NCBI GenBank assembly: GCA_020057295.1
Contig: JAGVGF010000002.1
Coordinates: forward strand, 126,276 to 190,275
Origin: an archaeon
GTDB taxonomy: Archaea > Nanobdellota > Nanobdellia > Woesearchaeales > UBA9642
Reading direction: 5' to 3'
Length of the DNA stretch: 64,000 bases
Shown: piece by piece, positions 20,601 to 29,688 of the stretch
How positions within the stretch are numbered: position 1 is the first letter of the stretch
How the letters are laid out: each line of letters starts with the position of its first letter
Made by a program: the position numbers and the translations under genes
Notes under the pieces: generated by a model
Database searches by the model: none
Told to the model about the DNA's origin: nothing
The model's input: the letters and a program-made list of their open reading frames with translations, nothing else

Positions 20601-23600
20601 AGAACTGTTTTAAATCAAAGTAATTACGTGCAACTTAATGTGACAATTAGTGATAGTTTTGGAATAAGCAATGCATTATTAACGATGTTATATCCTAATG
20701 GTACAAAAATAAATTATACTCTTAGTAATTCTGGAAATAATTATTATTATAATTTTAATAATACTGTTCAATTAGGGATATATAACATTACTTTAGTTTG
20801 GGCAAATGACACTTTAGGACAATCAAATCAAAATAACACGTTGATTTTATCTTTTAATGTTACTGCAAGCCCTCCGTCGGATTTCAATCTTTTAGCCCCT
20901 ACGAATGCAACAGTTTCCACTAATCTAATTCCGAATATGAATTGGCAGCAAACAACTGATGAAACATTTGCAAATTACACGTTAATTCTAGATAAGGATT
21001 CAACATTTGCAACTCCAGATTATACTTATGCAATTTCTCCAATAACAAATACTTCTTACATATTAGGATTTGCACTTGATGTAAATTCTGTATATTATTG
21101 GAGAGTTATAGCATACGATATTTTTGGAAATAGTAAAAATTCAACAAACGATTTTATATACATCACAGATAACTCAGGCCCACTTATTACTCTAAACATT
21201 CCTGAAACTAATTCTTTTGTACTTATGAGCAATGTGTTATTTAATTATACTCCGATTGATGCAAATACTATTTCGAATTGTACATTATATACAAATGCTA
21301 CAGGAACATTTTCTCCAAACCAAACAAATTTTACTATTGCAAATACTCTTCCTAATTATTTATCTATGAACTTAAATGACGGATATTATTTATGGAATAT
21401 TTTATGTTTTGATCAAGTTGGAAATTATAAATTTTCAAATAATAATTTTACATTAAAAATTGATACTACTCCTCCTAATGTTACAATACTAAATCCTCAA
21501 AATAATACTTATGAAAATAATACTAACAATGTGTTATTTTATGGAAATGCAACAGACGTAATGACTGGTGTGGACAATTGTTCTCTAATAATAAATAACA
21601 CTGTTAGACAAACCAAATCCGTAACTGAAGGAATAGTTTTTAATTTTACAGAATTTGTTTCTAATGGTAATTATGTATGGAACATAAATTGTACAGATTC
21701 AAATGGATTTATTGGAAGTTCAGTTAATTATTTTATCAATGTAAGTGTCGTTGATACTAATCCTCCACTTATACAATTGAATACTCCGACAAACAATGAA
21801 TATATTAATACCTCGACAATAATATTTAATTATACTGTAGATGATGCCTCAGGAATAGAAAATTGTTCTATTTTTATAGGTGGAATATTAAATTCTACAA
21901 ATTATACTGTTAGTAATCATCAAGATAATTTATTTACTATTTCAGAATTTACTTTCGGAACAAAAAATTGGCGTATAGCGTGCTATGATAATACTACAGA
22001 AAGAAATTATCGTCTAAGTTCTACAAGAAATTTCATTGTAGATTTAACAAATCCTGTTGTGACATTAAATATTCCAGGAAATTCAACAACTCCCTTATAT
22101 CTAAATTACTCGACTATAGAATTTAATTATACTCCTAGTGATGCAAATCTTTATTCTTGCGCATTATATGCTAATTTTACAGGATCATTTATAGAAGAAC
22201 AAATAAATTTAACTCCAACAAATTCTCAAAATAATTATTTTACTCAAACAATTAATGACGGTAATTATGCTTGGAATATTTTATGTACTGATTTATCATC
22301 AAGAAGTAGTTTTGCTTTACAAAATTATTTAATATTAGTTGATACACATGCTCCTGATTACTCAAATATTAATGTTTCTCCATATTCTAATTCGCCGTAT
22401 AATTCATCAAAAAAATATTTCTTTAATATTACTTGGACGGATAATTTTGAAATTTCTCAAGTTATTTTTGAATCAGATATTGATTCGTATGCATTATATG
22501 GTATTTCTGGAAATTTAACAAATTATACAATTAACAGTTCTGACTTAGGAAGTTCAAAAAATTATAGTATTAATTTTACTAATATTGCTGCAGGAAATTA
22601 TGTTTATACATGGTATGCAATAGATGCTGCAGGAAATTTAAATAAGACCGAGCTTTTAACTTACAATGTTTCGCAAGAAAATTCTAGTGTGAATTTATTA
22701 ATTAATGGCTCAGATGCCAATTTTAGTATTAATGAAGGAAATTATGTTAATTTAACAGGAACATTATTAGTTCCATTAATAGGAGTAATAGATTTGTATG
22801 TGGGTGAATCATTAATAAATTCAGGAATTGCTCCGATTTATAATATTACATTATTTGAAAATCCGGGTATATATAATGTGACTGCATTTTATAATTATTC
22901 TCAAAATTATTCTTCAAGTTCTGATACACATTTTGTTATTGTGAGTGATATAAGTTCTCCGCTAATAACGTTAAATGTTCCCATAACTAATTCTCCAATA
23001 GCTTCAGGAGAAATAACTTTGCAGTATATTGTGAATGATAAATCCGATATTGCTAATTGTAGTTTATATATCAATGGAACATTAAATCAAACAGATAATT
23101 CTATTACTAGAAATGTGACGCAATTCTTTGTAGTTTCCTTACCCCAAGGAAATTACACCTGGACTGTAGATTGTTATGATAATTCTTCAAACCATAATTA
23201 CAATATTTCTACTACATGGATATTCAGGGCACTTGACGCATCAGTCATTAATCTAGTCGTGTCTCCATTAGAATCACAATATGAAATAGTAGAAAATGCT
23301 ATAATCGAGATAAATACTACCGGGCAATTTAATGACACATTAAACACTAATTTTACAGCTGATATAATATATGGAAATACTTCCCTTCCTTGGTGGAATA
23401 CGAGCTTTAAGTATAGAAAGAATCTGTTATTTACAGAAAATTATAATAATTCAAGAGATGTGACTATGGATGTAAATATAACAGGATTAAGCGCATTAAT
23501 AAATAATTGTACTACTCAAACAAGAATTGTCGAGATTGTTATATATAACGGAACGATAAATCAATCTATTATTCCATTTGAAATTCTTTCAGGAGATGAT

Positions 23601-26081
23601 AGTAATAATTGTTTTGTAAGATTTAATGTAAATATATCTGCACTTCAAAATAATCAAACAAGATATCTAATATACTATGATAATACAAGTACAACCTCTG
23701 CTACTCAAACAGTTCCATTAAAGGGAATAAATATTCAAAGAGATACTGTTTCTGCAACAGGAGCTACTCTTACTGTCGGCATTACTAGTGCAAATCGTAG
23801 TAAATCTTTCATTTTATTTACTTCAAGAGTTGGTTCAACAGGACCAAATCAACACGAGATAACCAGTGATATGCTTATTGATACTCAGATAAGATTCGAG
23901 AGATATCTTGGCACTACTGCTGCTAATATTTATTGGCAATTAATAGAAGGTTCAGATATTAATGTTCAAAGAGGATTGACTTCTTTTATAGCTACAGACG
24001 CAAATATTAATGTAACTGTAAACTCTGTTAATTTATCAAATTCATTTTTGATAATTAATGGACGTGTTAATTCTGGAACCGCAGGTCAAGCACCTAGAGG
24101 AATATTTGAAGGACGATTTATTAATTCAACAACAATTTCTCTATCAAGAGGAATTACGGGAACGGCAGCAATTGCGGGATGGCAAGTTGTTGAATGGTCT
24201 AAGACTAATGTTCAATCAAATAATTTAACTTTAACTGCTAATCCTGTTATTGTTAATATTAATCCTGTAGTTGTTAATAGATCTTTTTTAATAATATCTA
24301 GAACCACTACAGGAGATACTGGTGCAGATACCAATTATGTTTTAGGATATATAATAAATTCTACTGCAATAAATATTTCACGTGTTGGAACTACAGGTTC
24401 TACAGTTGTTACATGGTTTGTTGTTGAATTACCTAATGAATATTATATTCAATCAGGTCAAGTCTCTACAACAAATTCTGTAAACCAAGCAATAACTTCT
24501 GTGGATATGTCACAAACTTTTAATTCAGAATCTTGGTCTTCTACTCAGACAGGAACAACTTATACTAATGCAATGATGACTTCTTTTTTGACGAATTCTA
24601 CTAATATGAATTATACAAAACAAACCGCAGTAAATACAAATGTTATAGGATGGTTTGCAATACAATCAAGAGATCCACAATATTCTATAGATGATACTCA
24701 TAAATTTATAACTCGAGAATCAAATGTTACTGGAGCCCTCGGAACATATAATTTGGTTTGGAATACTGCTAATCAATCATTTGGAAATTATTCTGTTGTT
24801 GTGACAGCAACAAAAGCGAATTATACTACCGCATATGATTATGGAACATTTGAATTAATACCTGATCAAACTCCCCCAAATGTTACTCTTTTAACTCCAC
24901 TAAATGCTACGGTCTCTGGATCGGGATATTTTAATTTTACTTATGTTCCATTTGATTTGACTCTCGCAAGTTGTACATTATATATGGATATAAACGGGAT
25001 TTTTGGACCTCAAGCTACAAATCTTAGTCCAATAAATAATGCCTCAAACACTTTTTCTTCCATCTATGTTGGTGCGGGATTCTTTAATTGGAATATAAAT
25101 TGTACTGATTTATATAATAATTCAGGATTCTCTCCTTATAATTATACTCTTAATATTACTGGACCAGACTTGGTTATTACAAGAGATGATATATGGTTTA
25201 GCAATGATTCGAGATTAGAATTTGGAAATATAACCTTATTTGCAAATATCACAAATCAAGGGTTGAGTCCAGCAAATAGATCATTCATTGTACAATTTTT
25301 TAGAGGAGATCCTGATACTACAGGAATTCAAATCGGATCGAATATTACAATAATCAACATGACTGTCGGAGAAGTTATAACAATAAACACTACATATTTA
25401 TTGACTTCTGGGTTAAATAATATTTTTGTGAAGTTGGATTCAAATAATTTATTAAATGAATCAGAAGAATCTAATAATAAAGCAAATAATAGTTTAAATA
25501 TTGGACTATATCAATATTATTTTGGGAATGTGTCACGAAATTTTGTATTCGGATCTCCTTCTGGAAATTTAACTGTATTCTATTCAGAAGTTAATAGTAC
25601 TCCTAATGGCTACTTATTTATAGCAGATGCAGATAGTGTCTTTTCGTTCGCAAATCTACAAGCATTGTCTAGAAATATAAATAATAATTCTGTAAATAAT
25701 GATTTTTCTGATTTGGATATATCGTTGAATAGTACTGGATCTTCCGGCTCTATAAATGAAGTGTGGACCAATAATACAGATTCTCCTTTGCATGTTGATA
25801 TAATTAATTTAACTTCAAAAATAATAAACGATGTTCCTTTTATAAATAGCACTACGAATAGTAGTTTTGAAACAGGCATATTATGGGATACTAGTGATGA
25901 TTTGTCATTAAACTTACAATATGATCCCACAGATAAAGAAGATGTCGTATTTGTTACTAAAATATCGACACCAATGATTGGAAGTTATGGTACATACAAT
26001 TACGAGTTGAAAATACCTTCCAACTTAAGATCTTATTCCGGTAGCGTTAATATGGTAACATTTTATTATGAATTGAAATAA
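17628..26081 (+). CDS. Second giant modular surface adhesin-like protein (2,817 residues)
   Basis: The ATG overlaps the previous stop codon (TAATG), implying translational coupling. A hydrophobic N-terminal helix (about 24-42, FVFFVTLLFLIVTPSVTS) serves as signal sequence. It has the same architecture as the first giant: WKCKDWNF...CFGTW near 463; a propeller-like region 506-875; a series of Ig-like repeats; a DUF2341-like domain beginning WWNTSFKYRKN near 1921. Unique to it are about four ~80-residue repeats (2040-2360) with endings such as GWQVVEW and TWFVVELP. A CARDB-like domain near 2514 and a C-terminal domain (about 2625-2817) containing YYFGNVS and SSFETGILWDTSDD follow. There is no transmembrane anchor at the end. 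The pair was probably produced by duplication and module shuffling. Adhesin or surface-appendage function is inferred. Confidence 0.85.
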   Translation: MNIHLPEYRKKNIILAETLKNTSLFVFFVTLLFLIVTPSVTSIPMMSFDKNYYVTNDVVSILTKDPSPLTISGSLTLEVSIKEDTNYYFKYLGSVNEIISFIPTQSGEYIFRLYNENGNLIDEKSFLVYDKSVDSCATHKLGSQILIDLEEYAFDLGSKLPSEIELIYSNALSTNKIVYNGGITPQIYYTPSIIGKYSLYADGIYLACYDIIDDFAIENSKIIHSTNENLNNITYLNNQISNQTSNSMNKTTFINGLNISLISNQYDSKNTSSIVIDLNNSLIQSETGRLKKKIILFKIKNSLNESLNADTFVYEKEKIVGTIQNTNSNNKDYASNVKDNILENNLLLNTRISVIDYTANTSISNNAYTPDFLVINDTSASLQNASLDADIEFVSGSVKKINFKNLEYKENMEVGVDEVTEKLSSNKLLEKSEKKELKAYAVNLYDLNFTAASFTSIAVGTELWKCKDWNFTTQSCFGTWSKLMDIIPGQEYNVSLFPGDPGFIETFDVNVAIDIDILALDNNTVVLAWIKNGTTVTGNFEIWNTNGSIIVNDTTFDAGMDTQSRVSLDLINTNDFIIASIDGSTNISNFYFYNRTGSMIQSATTISANVGDFNDLSVCQLGDRFIYSYIDANPAQFDGSFQIVNNSGNFIGTITDVDTTVTTTTALQNFVSCAAINITNWVYLYYDVTSSDVTLNARTNTGTNVVLTDLNANVGTTSQVAVATSRNEYIANLYYNSVAATQDVILNIRQLNGAVLTNIATVTPDATAGANIRLDIAEIDALGTSYFVPTWYDAGDTTIKAAVYNETGGQITAPFIVTTTPNTGYRIVAVAGYNSNAELGLCNGTFVIAYTNSSGNAIFNKYLINGSQWNGICPDVTPPTVNLTYPSNDSIVENNNISFNFTVIDDRDVVLPNCSLYTNFTGNFIINKTIYNVTSGIETSINVTNIDDGKYIWNIRCYDNSSNNAFAINAPNNFTLYINKNIPSITNPLINRTVLNQSNYVQLNVTISDSFGISNALLTMLYPNGTKINYTLSNSGNNYYYNFNNTVQLGIYNITLVWANDTLGQSNQNNTLILSFNVTASPPSDFNLLAPTNATVSTNLIPNMNWQQTTDETFANYTLILDKDSTFATPDYTYAISPITNTSYILGFALDVNSVYYWRVIAYDIFGNSKNSTNDFIYITDNSGPLITLNIPETNSFVLMSNVLFNYTPIDANTISNCTLYTNATGTFSPNQTNFTIANTLPNYLSMNLNDGYYLWNILCFDQVGNYKFSNNNFTLKIDTTPPNVTILNPQNNTYENNTNNVLFYGNATDVMTGVDNCSLIINNTVRQTKSVTEGIVFNFTEFVSNGNYVWNINCTDSNGFIGSSVNYFINVSVVDTNPPLIQLNTPTNNEYINTSTIIFNYTVDDASGIENCSIFIGGILNSTNYTVSNHQDNLFTISEFTFGTKNWRIACYDNTTERNYRLSSTRNFIVDLTNPVVTLNIPGNSTTPLYLNYSTIEFNYTPSDANLYSCALYANFTGSFIEEQINLTPTNSQNNYFTQTINDGNYAWNILCTDLSSRSSFALQNYLILVDTHAPDYSNINVSPYSNSPYNSSKKYFFNITWTDNFEISQVIFESDIDSYALYGISGNLTNYTINSSDLGSSKNYSINFTNIAAGNYVYTWYAIDAAGNLNKTELLTYNVSQENSSVNLLINGSDANFSINEGNYVNLTGTLLVPLIGVIDLYVGESLINSGIAPIYNITLFENPGIYNVTAFYNYSQNYSSSSDTHFVIVSDISSPLITLNVPITNSPIASGEITLQYIVNDKSDIANCSLYINGTLNQTDNSITRNVTQFFVVSLPQGNYTWTVDCYDNSSNHNYNISTTWIFRALDASVINLVVSPLESQYEIVENAIIEINTTGQFNDTLNTNFTADIIYGNTSLPWWNTSFKYRKNLLFTENYNNSRDVTMDVNITGLSALINNCTTQTRIVEIVIYNGTINQSIIPFEILSGDDSNNCFVRFNVNISALQNNQTRYLIYYDNTSTTSATQTVPLKGINIQRDTVSATGATLTVGITSANRSKSFILFTSRVGSTGPNQHEITSDMLIDTQIRFERYLGTTAANIYWQLIEGSDINVQRGLTSFIATDANINVTVNSVNLSNSFLIINGRVNSGTAGQAPRGIFEGRFINSTTISLSRGITGTAAIAGWQVVEWSKTNVQSNNLTLTANPVIVNINPVVVNRSFLIISRTTTGDTGADTNYVLGYIINSTAINISRVGTTGSTVVTWFVVELPNEYYIQSGQVSTTNSVNQAITSVDMSQTFNSESWSSTQTGTTYTNAMMTSFLTNSTNMNYTKQTAVNTNVIGWFAIQSRDPQYSIDDTHKFITRESNVTGALGTYNLVWNTANQSFGNYSVVVTATKANYTTAYDYGTFELIPDQTPPNVTLLTPLNATVSGSGYFNFTYVPFDLTLASCTLYMDINGIFGPQATNLSPINNASNTFSSIYVGAGFFNWNINCTDLYNNSGFSPYNYTLNITGPDLVITRDDIWFSNDSRLEFGNITLFANITNQGLSPANRSFIVQFFRGDPDTTGIQIGSNITIINMTVGEVITINTTYLLTSGLNNIFVKLDSNNLLNESEESNNKANNSLNIGLYQYYFGNVSRNFVFGSPSGNLTVFYSEVNSTPNGYLFIADADSVFSFANLQALSRNINNNSVNNDFSDLDISLNSTGSSGSINEVWTNNTDSPLHVDIINLTSKIINDVPFINSTTNSSFETGILWDTSDDLSLNLQYDPTDKEDVVFVTKISTPMIGSYGTYNYELKIPSNLRSYSGSVNMVTFYYELK

Positions 26082-26180
26082 TATACTAGCTAAAACGATA
26101 AATAAATTAAAGATATACAAATATATATAAATTTTTAAATAAACAATAACATAAACATATAAAATGAGGAGAGGTGAGTA

Positions 26181-26246
26181 TTGAATAGGAATTGTTCTAA
26201 CACTATTGCTATTTTAGCTAGGTTTACCTATTATTATCATGTTTGA
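26181..26246 (+). other. Short upstream ORF (21 codons) overlapping a DUF5752-like gene start
   Basis: TTG at 26181 follows a strong SD (GAGGTGAG, 26171-26178) and encodes MNRNCSNTIAILARFTYYYHV. It stops at TGA 26244-26246, eight bases into the next gene (ATG 26239). That ATG has no good SD of its own. The layout suggests translational coupling through a leader peptide, as at 4994. Only the sequence layout supports it. Confidence 0.4.
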
Positions 26247-27408
26247 ATTATTCAAAAAGACGGACGAAGAAAAAAATTTAGATAAAAATGCGGATAAGCA
26301 AAAATTAGTAATGAGTAGTTCTTCAGATACCGCTATGGCATCTTTAGATCCTCCTTCAACATTGCCTGAATTAGCGAAAGACTTGTACGAGAAAGAAGAG
26401 GAAAAGAAATCAACTGTCAATGAACCTGTTGAATCTGTAAAACTTTCCGAATCAAAGATTCCCAAAATTTCTATGAACAATATTCCTAAAATTACCTTTC
26501 CTACTGTCTCATTAGAACCGAACAAAGATAACGTTCCACAGTTAGATATGGATCTTATAAAATCACACACTGTTCCTAGAGAAGAACATAGAATAATAAC
26601 TAAACCATTATCTTCACAGACAAGTCAAGCAAATAATTATGTTGATTCAACAGATTCTTTCTTATCTTTACTAAACAACAAAATTGAGGGAGGATTTTTT
26701 AAAGAATTCCAAGATTTTATTGTACAGAATACTCTTAATGATACTTCAAAGAGAAATATATTGGAGGACTTATTGGGCAAAGATTTAGTCGAAAAAATGG
26801 TCTTATATCATAGTACTAGAGATTCTGAATTGCCGTTTTATTTATCAAACAATGAATTAACAGCTACTACGAGACATAAATTTGAAGAATTACAAAATTT
26901 AGAACATTCATGGATTAGCACAAAACAAAAATTAGATATATTAAAAAAATTAAACAACACATTTGAAGTAGATATAAAATTAAAATCCGAAGAATTAAAA
27001 GGCCTACTAAAAGAAACACTTAAGAGATCAGACGGTGTTTCTCCAAGTGTTAATACACAAAATATTTCTACGAATTCAAACACCATGAAAAATGCGATAG
27101 ATGTAGTAAATAATAATCAAGATACTACTGATGTTCATAAAAATGCTTTTAGTATAATGACTTACGCTGTTGATCCTTCAAAATACTTCTATATGCACGA
27201 TGGAAGAGTTTTAAAATCCTTGTTTGATTTGGTTGATGCTTTGAAAAATATTGACGACAATACTTTCTATCATCATGTGAATACTCAACGCAATGATTTT
27301 TCTAACTGGATAAATGGTGTATTTGAGCATCATATTTTGGCAGAACACATAAAAAATATTAGAAATAAACATGAATTATTAGAATTCTTCAAAAATAATA
27401 CTTATTAA
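26239..27408 (+). CDS. DUF5752-like protein with long disordered N-terminus
   Basis: Residues about 308-385 form a DUF5752-like domain (FYMHDGRVLKSLFDLVDAL, then HHVNTQRNDFSNWI). Residues 1-130 are Lys/Glu/Ser/Pro-rich and likely disordered. Residues 140-260 are helical. The N-terminus MFELFKKTDEEK resembles the aromatic/basic tip MFWFKKKEKE of the coiled-coil protein at 2596. There is no signal peptide, so it should be cytoplasmic. It sits between the giant adhesins and the small secreted-protein array, so DUF5752-like proteins flank the adhesin operon on both sides. A role at the inner face of the envelope is possible but unproven. Confidence 0.7.
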   Translation: MFELFKKTDEEKNLDKNADKQKLVMSSSSDTAMASLDPPSTLPELAKDLYEKEEEKKSTVNEPVESVKLSESKIPKISMNNIPKITFPTVSLEPNKDNVPQLDMDLIKSHTVPREEHRIITKPLSSQTSQANNYVDSTDSFLSLLNNKIEGGFFKEFQDFIVQNTLNDTSKRNILEDLLGKDLVEKMVLYHSTRDSELPFYLSNNELTATTRHKFEELQNLEHSWISTKQKLDILKKLNNTFEVDIKLKSEELKGLLKETLKRSDGVSPSVNTQNISTNSNTMKNAIDVVNNNQDTTDVHKNAFSIMTYAVDPSKYFYMHDGRVLKSLFDLVDALKNIDDNTFYHHVNTQRNDFSNWINGVFEHHILAEHIKNIRNKHELLEFFKNNTY

Positions 27409-27607
27409 CAATTATAGATATTAATATATTCGTTATTAATAATACTTTGAACAGTTTTGTTACAAAGTATATAAAAATATACTTATATGCTTTCTTTAAA
27501 ACAGATAAAAAGACTTTTATTATTCTTTATACTTATTTAAGGATTATTTTATTCTTATTATGTGTTAATAAGCCTTTAAAATTCTTTAAATTCCCTAGTT
27601 TACATAA
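27409..27607. other. Intergenic AT-rich DNA upstream of the A/B array
   Basis: No gene of useful size is visible. A 17-codon frame at about 27488 lacks an SD and is not called. A T-rich stretch near 27515-27535 may terminate upstream transcription. The promoter element that follows is listed separately. Confidence 0.4.
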
Positions 27608-27660
27608 GCGAAACATTTATATATGAGTATACCTATTTGTATATTAATTTAGTATTGTGT
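27608..27660 (+). promoter_or_regulatory. Promoter/operator module shared with the element at 45657
   Basis: GCGAAACATTTATATA (BRE plus TATA) is followed by GTATAC, TATTTGTATATT and GTATT. The same order and nearly the same sequence occur at 45657-45708 upstream of a family C gene. The predicted start near 27640 leaves a leader of about 95 bases before ATG 27735. The conserved part downstream of the TATA box looks like an operator for a shared regulator. Confidence 0.6.
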
Positions 27661-27734
27661 TACAAAAATTGTTTGTAATAATTAAATAAAAATCAACAGT
27701 AAAAAACAAGAACTCCGACGTAGAGGTGAACAGA

Positions 27735-28511
27735 ATGAACCAAAAATTGGTTTTATACACATTGTTAGCGTTATTAACTATATCTATGGTAAGCGCTATA
27801 CCAACAGGACCGCAATCTATGACTGAAATTGCAAGCAGTAGATGGCCTGAAGCAGCATATTTAGCTACAAATAATTCCGCAATAGCCGGTAATGTTACAG
27901 AATTAACTCTAAATGGTTCAACTGTCACTAGAACTTGGCAAGGTTACTTTGGTAATATAACAGGTATGGTTGTATTGGGAGATTCAGCTAATAATACACT
28001 ATACGATTGGAGCGTTGCAAGTCCACACGGTCAAGTATACGCACTTAAGAGTTCAGGAATTCCAGCATGGTCAAGCATTAGATGCGCAAATCAAACAGAA
28101 CTACAAGCAGAAGATACATTATTGGGTGTAAATTCATCAGTAGATGTAGATGCTGTAAATAGAACTTTTGTTGTAGGCGGTGCACCAGACCAAATAACAA
28201 GATTTGGAGCAACACAATTAACTCATCCTCTATTTTATGTTGGAAATGTATCAATAGTTAATAATACGTGTCCAGTAGCAGTAATGTATAATAGTACGAC
28301 ACAACCATCACCTTACTTCAAAGAAGTATTATTATCAGATGGAACAGCAGATCTAATATATACTGGTATAATCGCTCACACATTGAATCCTTTTGCAGAA
28401 TCAGATGGTTTCGATGATAGAACACATGATTTCGAGATGATCGTTGGTGAAAATGGACATGGTACAGATGTTGCTGTAACGACATACTGGTTCTACCTAG
28501 AGCTAACATAA
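27735..28511 (+). CDS. Small secreted surface protein, family A (copy 1)
   Basis: ATG 27735 is preferred; GTG 27726 lies inside the SD GAGGTGA. A signal peptide (LVLYTLLALLTISMVSA) leaves a mature N-terminus IPTGPQ. The mature ~235-residue protein has the family A signature: SRxxxAA...AIAGNVTEL, TWQGYFGNITG, a single Cys in IRCANQTE, a second Cys in NNTCPVAV, FKEVLLSDG, HDFEMIVGENGH and a final YWFYLEL. The two cysteines are the only ones in the mature chain and probably pair. Many NxT/S sequons suggest glycosylation. The domain aligns by eye with the C-terminal domains of both giants. It is the most divergent of the three A copies. No enzymatic motif is visible. Confidence 0.8.
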   Translation: MNQKLVLYTLLALLTISMVSAIPTGPQSMTEIASSRWPEAAYLATNNSAIAGNVTELTLNGSTVTRTWQGYFGNITGMVVLGDSANNTLYDWSVASPHGQVYALKSSGIPAWSSIRCANQTELQAEDTLLGVNSSVDVDAVNRTFVVGGAPDQITRFGATQLTHPLFYVGNVSIVNNTCPVAVMYNSTTQPSPYFKEVLLSDGTADLIYTGIIAHTLNPFAESDGFDDRTHDFEMIVGENGHGTDVAVTTYWFYLELT

Positions 28512-28512
28512 A

Positions 28513-28538
28513 TTTTTTTTATAATTATATTTATTTTT
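28513..28538 (+). terminator. T-rich terminator-like stretch
   Basis: An uninterrupted T8 run followed by a second T-rich run directly after the stop codon fits archaeal oligo-T termination. There is no stem-loop. Transcription may still continue to the B gene. Confidence 0.4.
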
Positions 28539-28655
28539 AGGCAGAGAATTACATCCATATAGTTATTAACAAGGAATGCGTGAATGCAACAGTATCAACT
28601 GGAAAATCAAATAATCAATGTATAGCTTAAACTTATAATCAACCAACGAGGCAAA

Positions 28656-29387
28656 ATGAATCACAGAACTAGATTATTCTTAATCGGGATGATTGGTTTA
28701 TTAGTATTGTCCTCATTCATAAGAGCTTTGCCTGCTGGTCCTATAGTAAATTATATATCTAATACTACATCAGCAACTGTATCTGTTAATAGAAGCGTAG
28801 ATGCTAAAGGTACAATCACTACAATAACTTTAAGTGCAAGTCAGCAAGATTACAAGTGGAAAGCTTATGTTGGTAATGTTACTGGTAAATTAGCATTAGA
28901 TGATGCAAACGGTAAGTCTATCTATGATTGGGCATTAGGAGGCACAGGAGCAATAGGAGAAGTGTATGTTTCAAGGGCTTCAAGTGTTAACTGGAATAAT
29001 GTGTCTTGCGTTAATCAATCTGTTTTAGATTCTGAGCAGACAGCAATGGGAATGATAGGAAGCTCTCCAGATAGCATAAATAGTACGTTTAATTATACTT
29101 CACACAAAACTTTTAAGGTAGCAACAGTAAATATTACAACAAGTAGTTGTAGATCAACAGCTACTTATCTTAATGATACTGCACAAACAGTTAATGAAAC
29201 AGCATTATTTCAGGAAGTTTTATTGAAAGATGATATCCTTAATACTTTTGTTTATGCTACTATTATCGAACCAACAGCACCATTAGGTTTTGATGGAGCT
29301 AATAAATATGACTTTCAAATGTTAGTGGCAGAGAATGAATCCTCAACGGTGCCAACATTGTATTATTTTTATTTAGAACTAGGATAA
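28656..29387 (+). CDS. Small secreted surface protein, family B (copy 1)
   Basis: ATG 28656 follows GAGG (28648-28651). The signal peptide (FLIGMIGLLVLSSFIRA) leaves mature N-terminus LPAGP. Family B signature: DYKWKAYVGNVTGKLALDDANGKSIYDW, Cys in VSCVNQ and SSCRST, LFQEVLLKDD, YDFQMLVAENE, YYFYLEL. It is the sister of family A, with the same order of motifs and a Cys pair at the same places. It is very close to the copy at 34223, including long stretches of similar DNA (29171-29235 against 34760-34822), pointing to recent duplication or gene conversion. A 12-codon frame at 28576-28614 lies in the leader but has a poor SD. A perfect terminator hairpin overlaps the stop codon. Confidence 0.8.
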   Translation: MNHRTRLFLIGMIGLLVLSSFIRALPAGPIVNYISNTTSATVSVNRSVDAKGTITTITLSASQQDYKWKAYVGNVTGKLALDDANGKSIYDWALGGTGAIGEVYVSRASSVNWNNVSCVNQSVLDSEQTAMGMIGSSPDSINSTFNYTSHKTFKVATVNITTSSCRSTATYLNDTAQTVNETALFQEVLLKDDILNTFVYATIIEPTAPLGFDGANKYDFQMLVAENESSTVPTLYYFYLELG

Positions 29388-29412
29388 ACTAGTTCTAAAT
29401 AGTGTTTTTTTT
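29371..29412 (+). terminator. Perfect 12-bp hairpin followed by a T run
   Basis: Bases 29371-29382 (ATTTAGAACTAG) pair exactly with 29389-29400 across a six-base loop, followed by AGTG and T8 at 29405-29412. The left arm lies within the last codons of the family B gene and the loop spans its stop codon. The hairpin matches the bacterial intrinsic terminator shape, which is unusual in archaea. Confidence 0.6.
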
Positions 29413-29688
29413 CTTTCTTAAATTATTCTTCTATGTTTAGTCTTTTGTTTTTAATGTCTTTAATTCTATTTAGTTCTATTTGTAATTTTCTAATTTATTC
29501 TAATGTGATTTTATTTTATGTCGTACCATTTTTTTACGAAATTTTAAAGAAGTATTACATAATAAGTATTTTACTGTTATAAAAAGCATAAAATATATAA
29601 ATAAATCTTACAAGATAAGTATTTATGCTTTGTTTTATTGCTATTTTGTTAATATCTTGCTAATATCCTGTTAATTTGAAATAATGGA
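29413..29688. promoter_or_regulatory. Promoter region of the tandem-HTH regulator operon
   Basis: AAATATATAAATAAA near 29590-29603 is the only strong TATA element. It is flanked on both sides by ATAAGTATTT (29560-29569 and 29615-29624), a direct repeat that could be an operator. The leader to ATG 29689 is about 60 bases. No small gene is seen. Confidence 0.45.

Noticed and set aside
27488..27541. 17-codon frame in the gap before the A/B array
   Set aside because: No SD, low-complexity Leu/Ile/Phe content from T-rich DNA.
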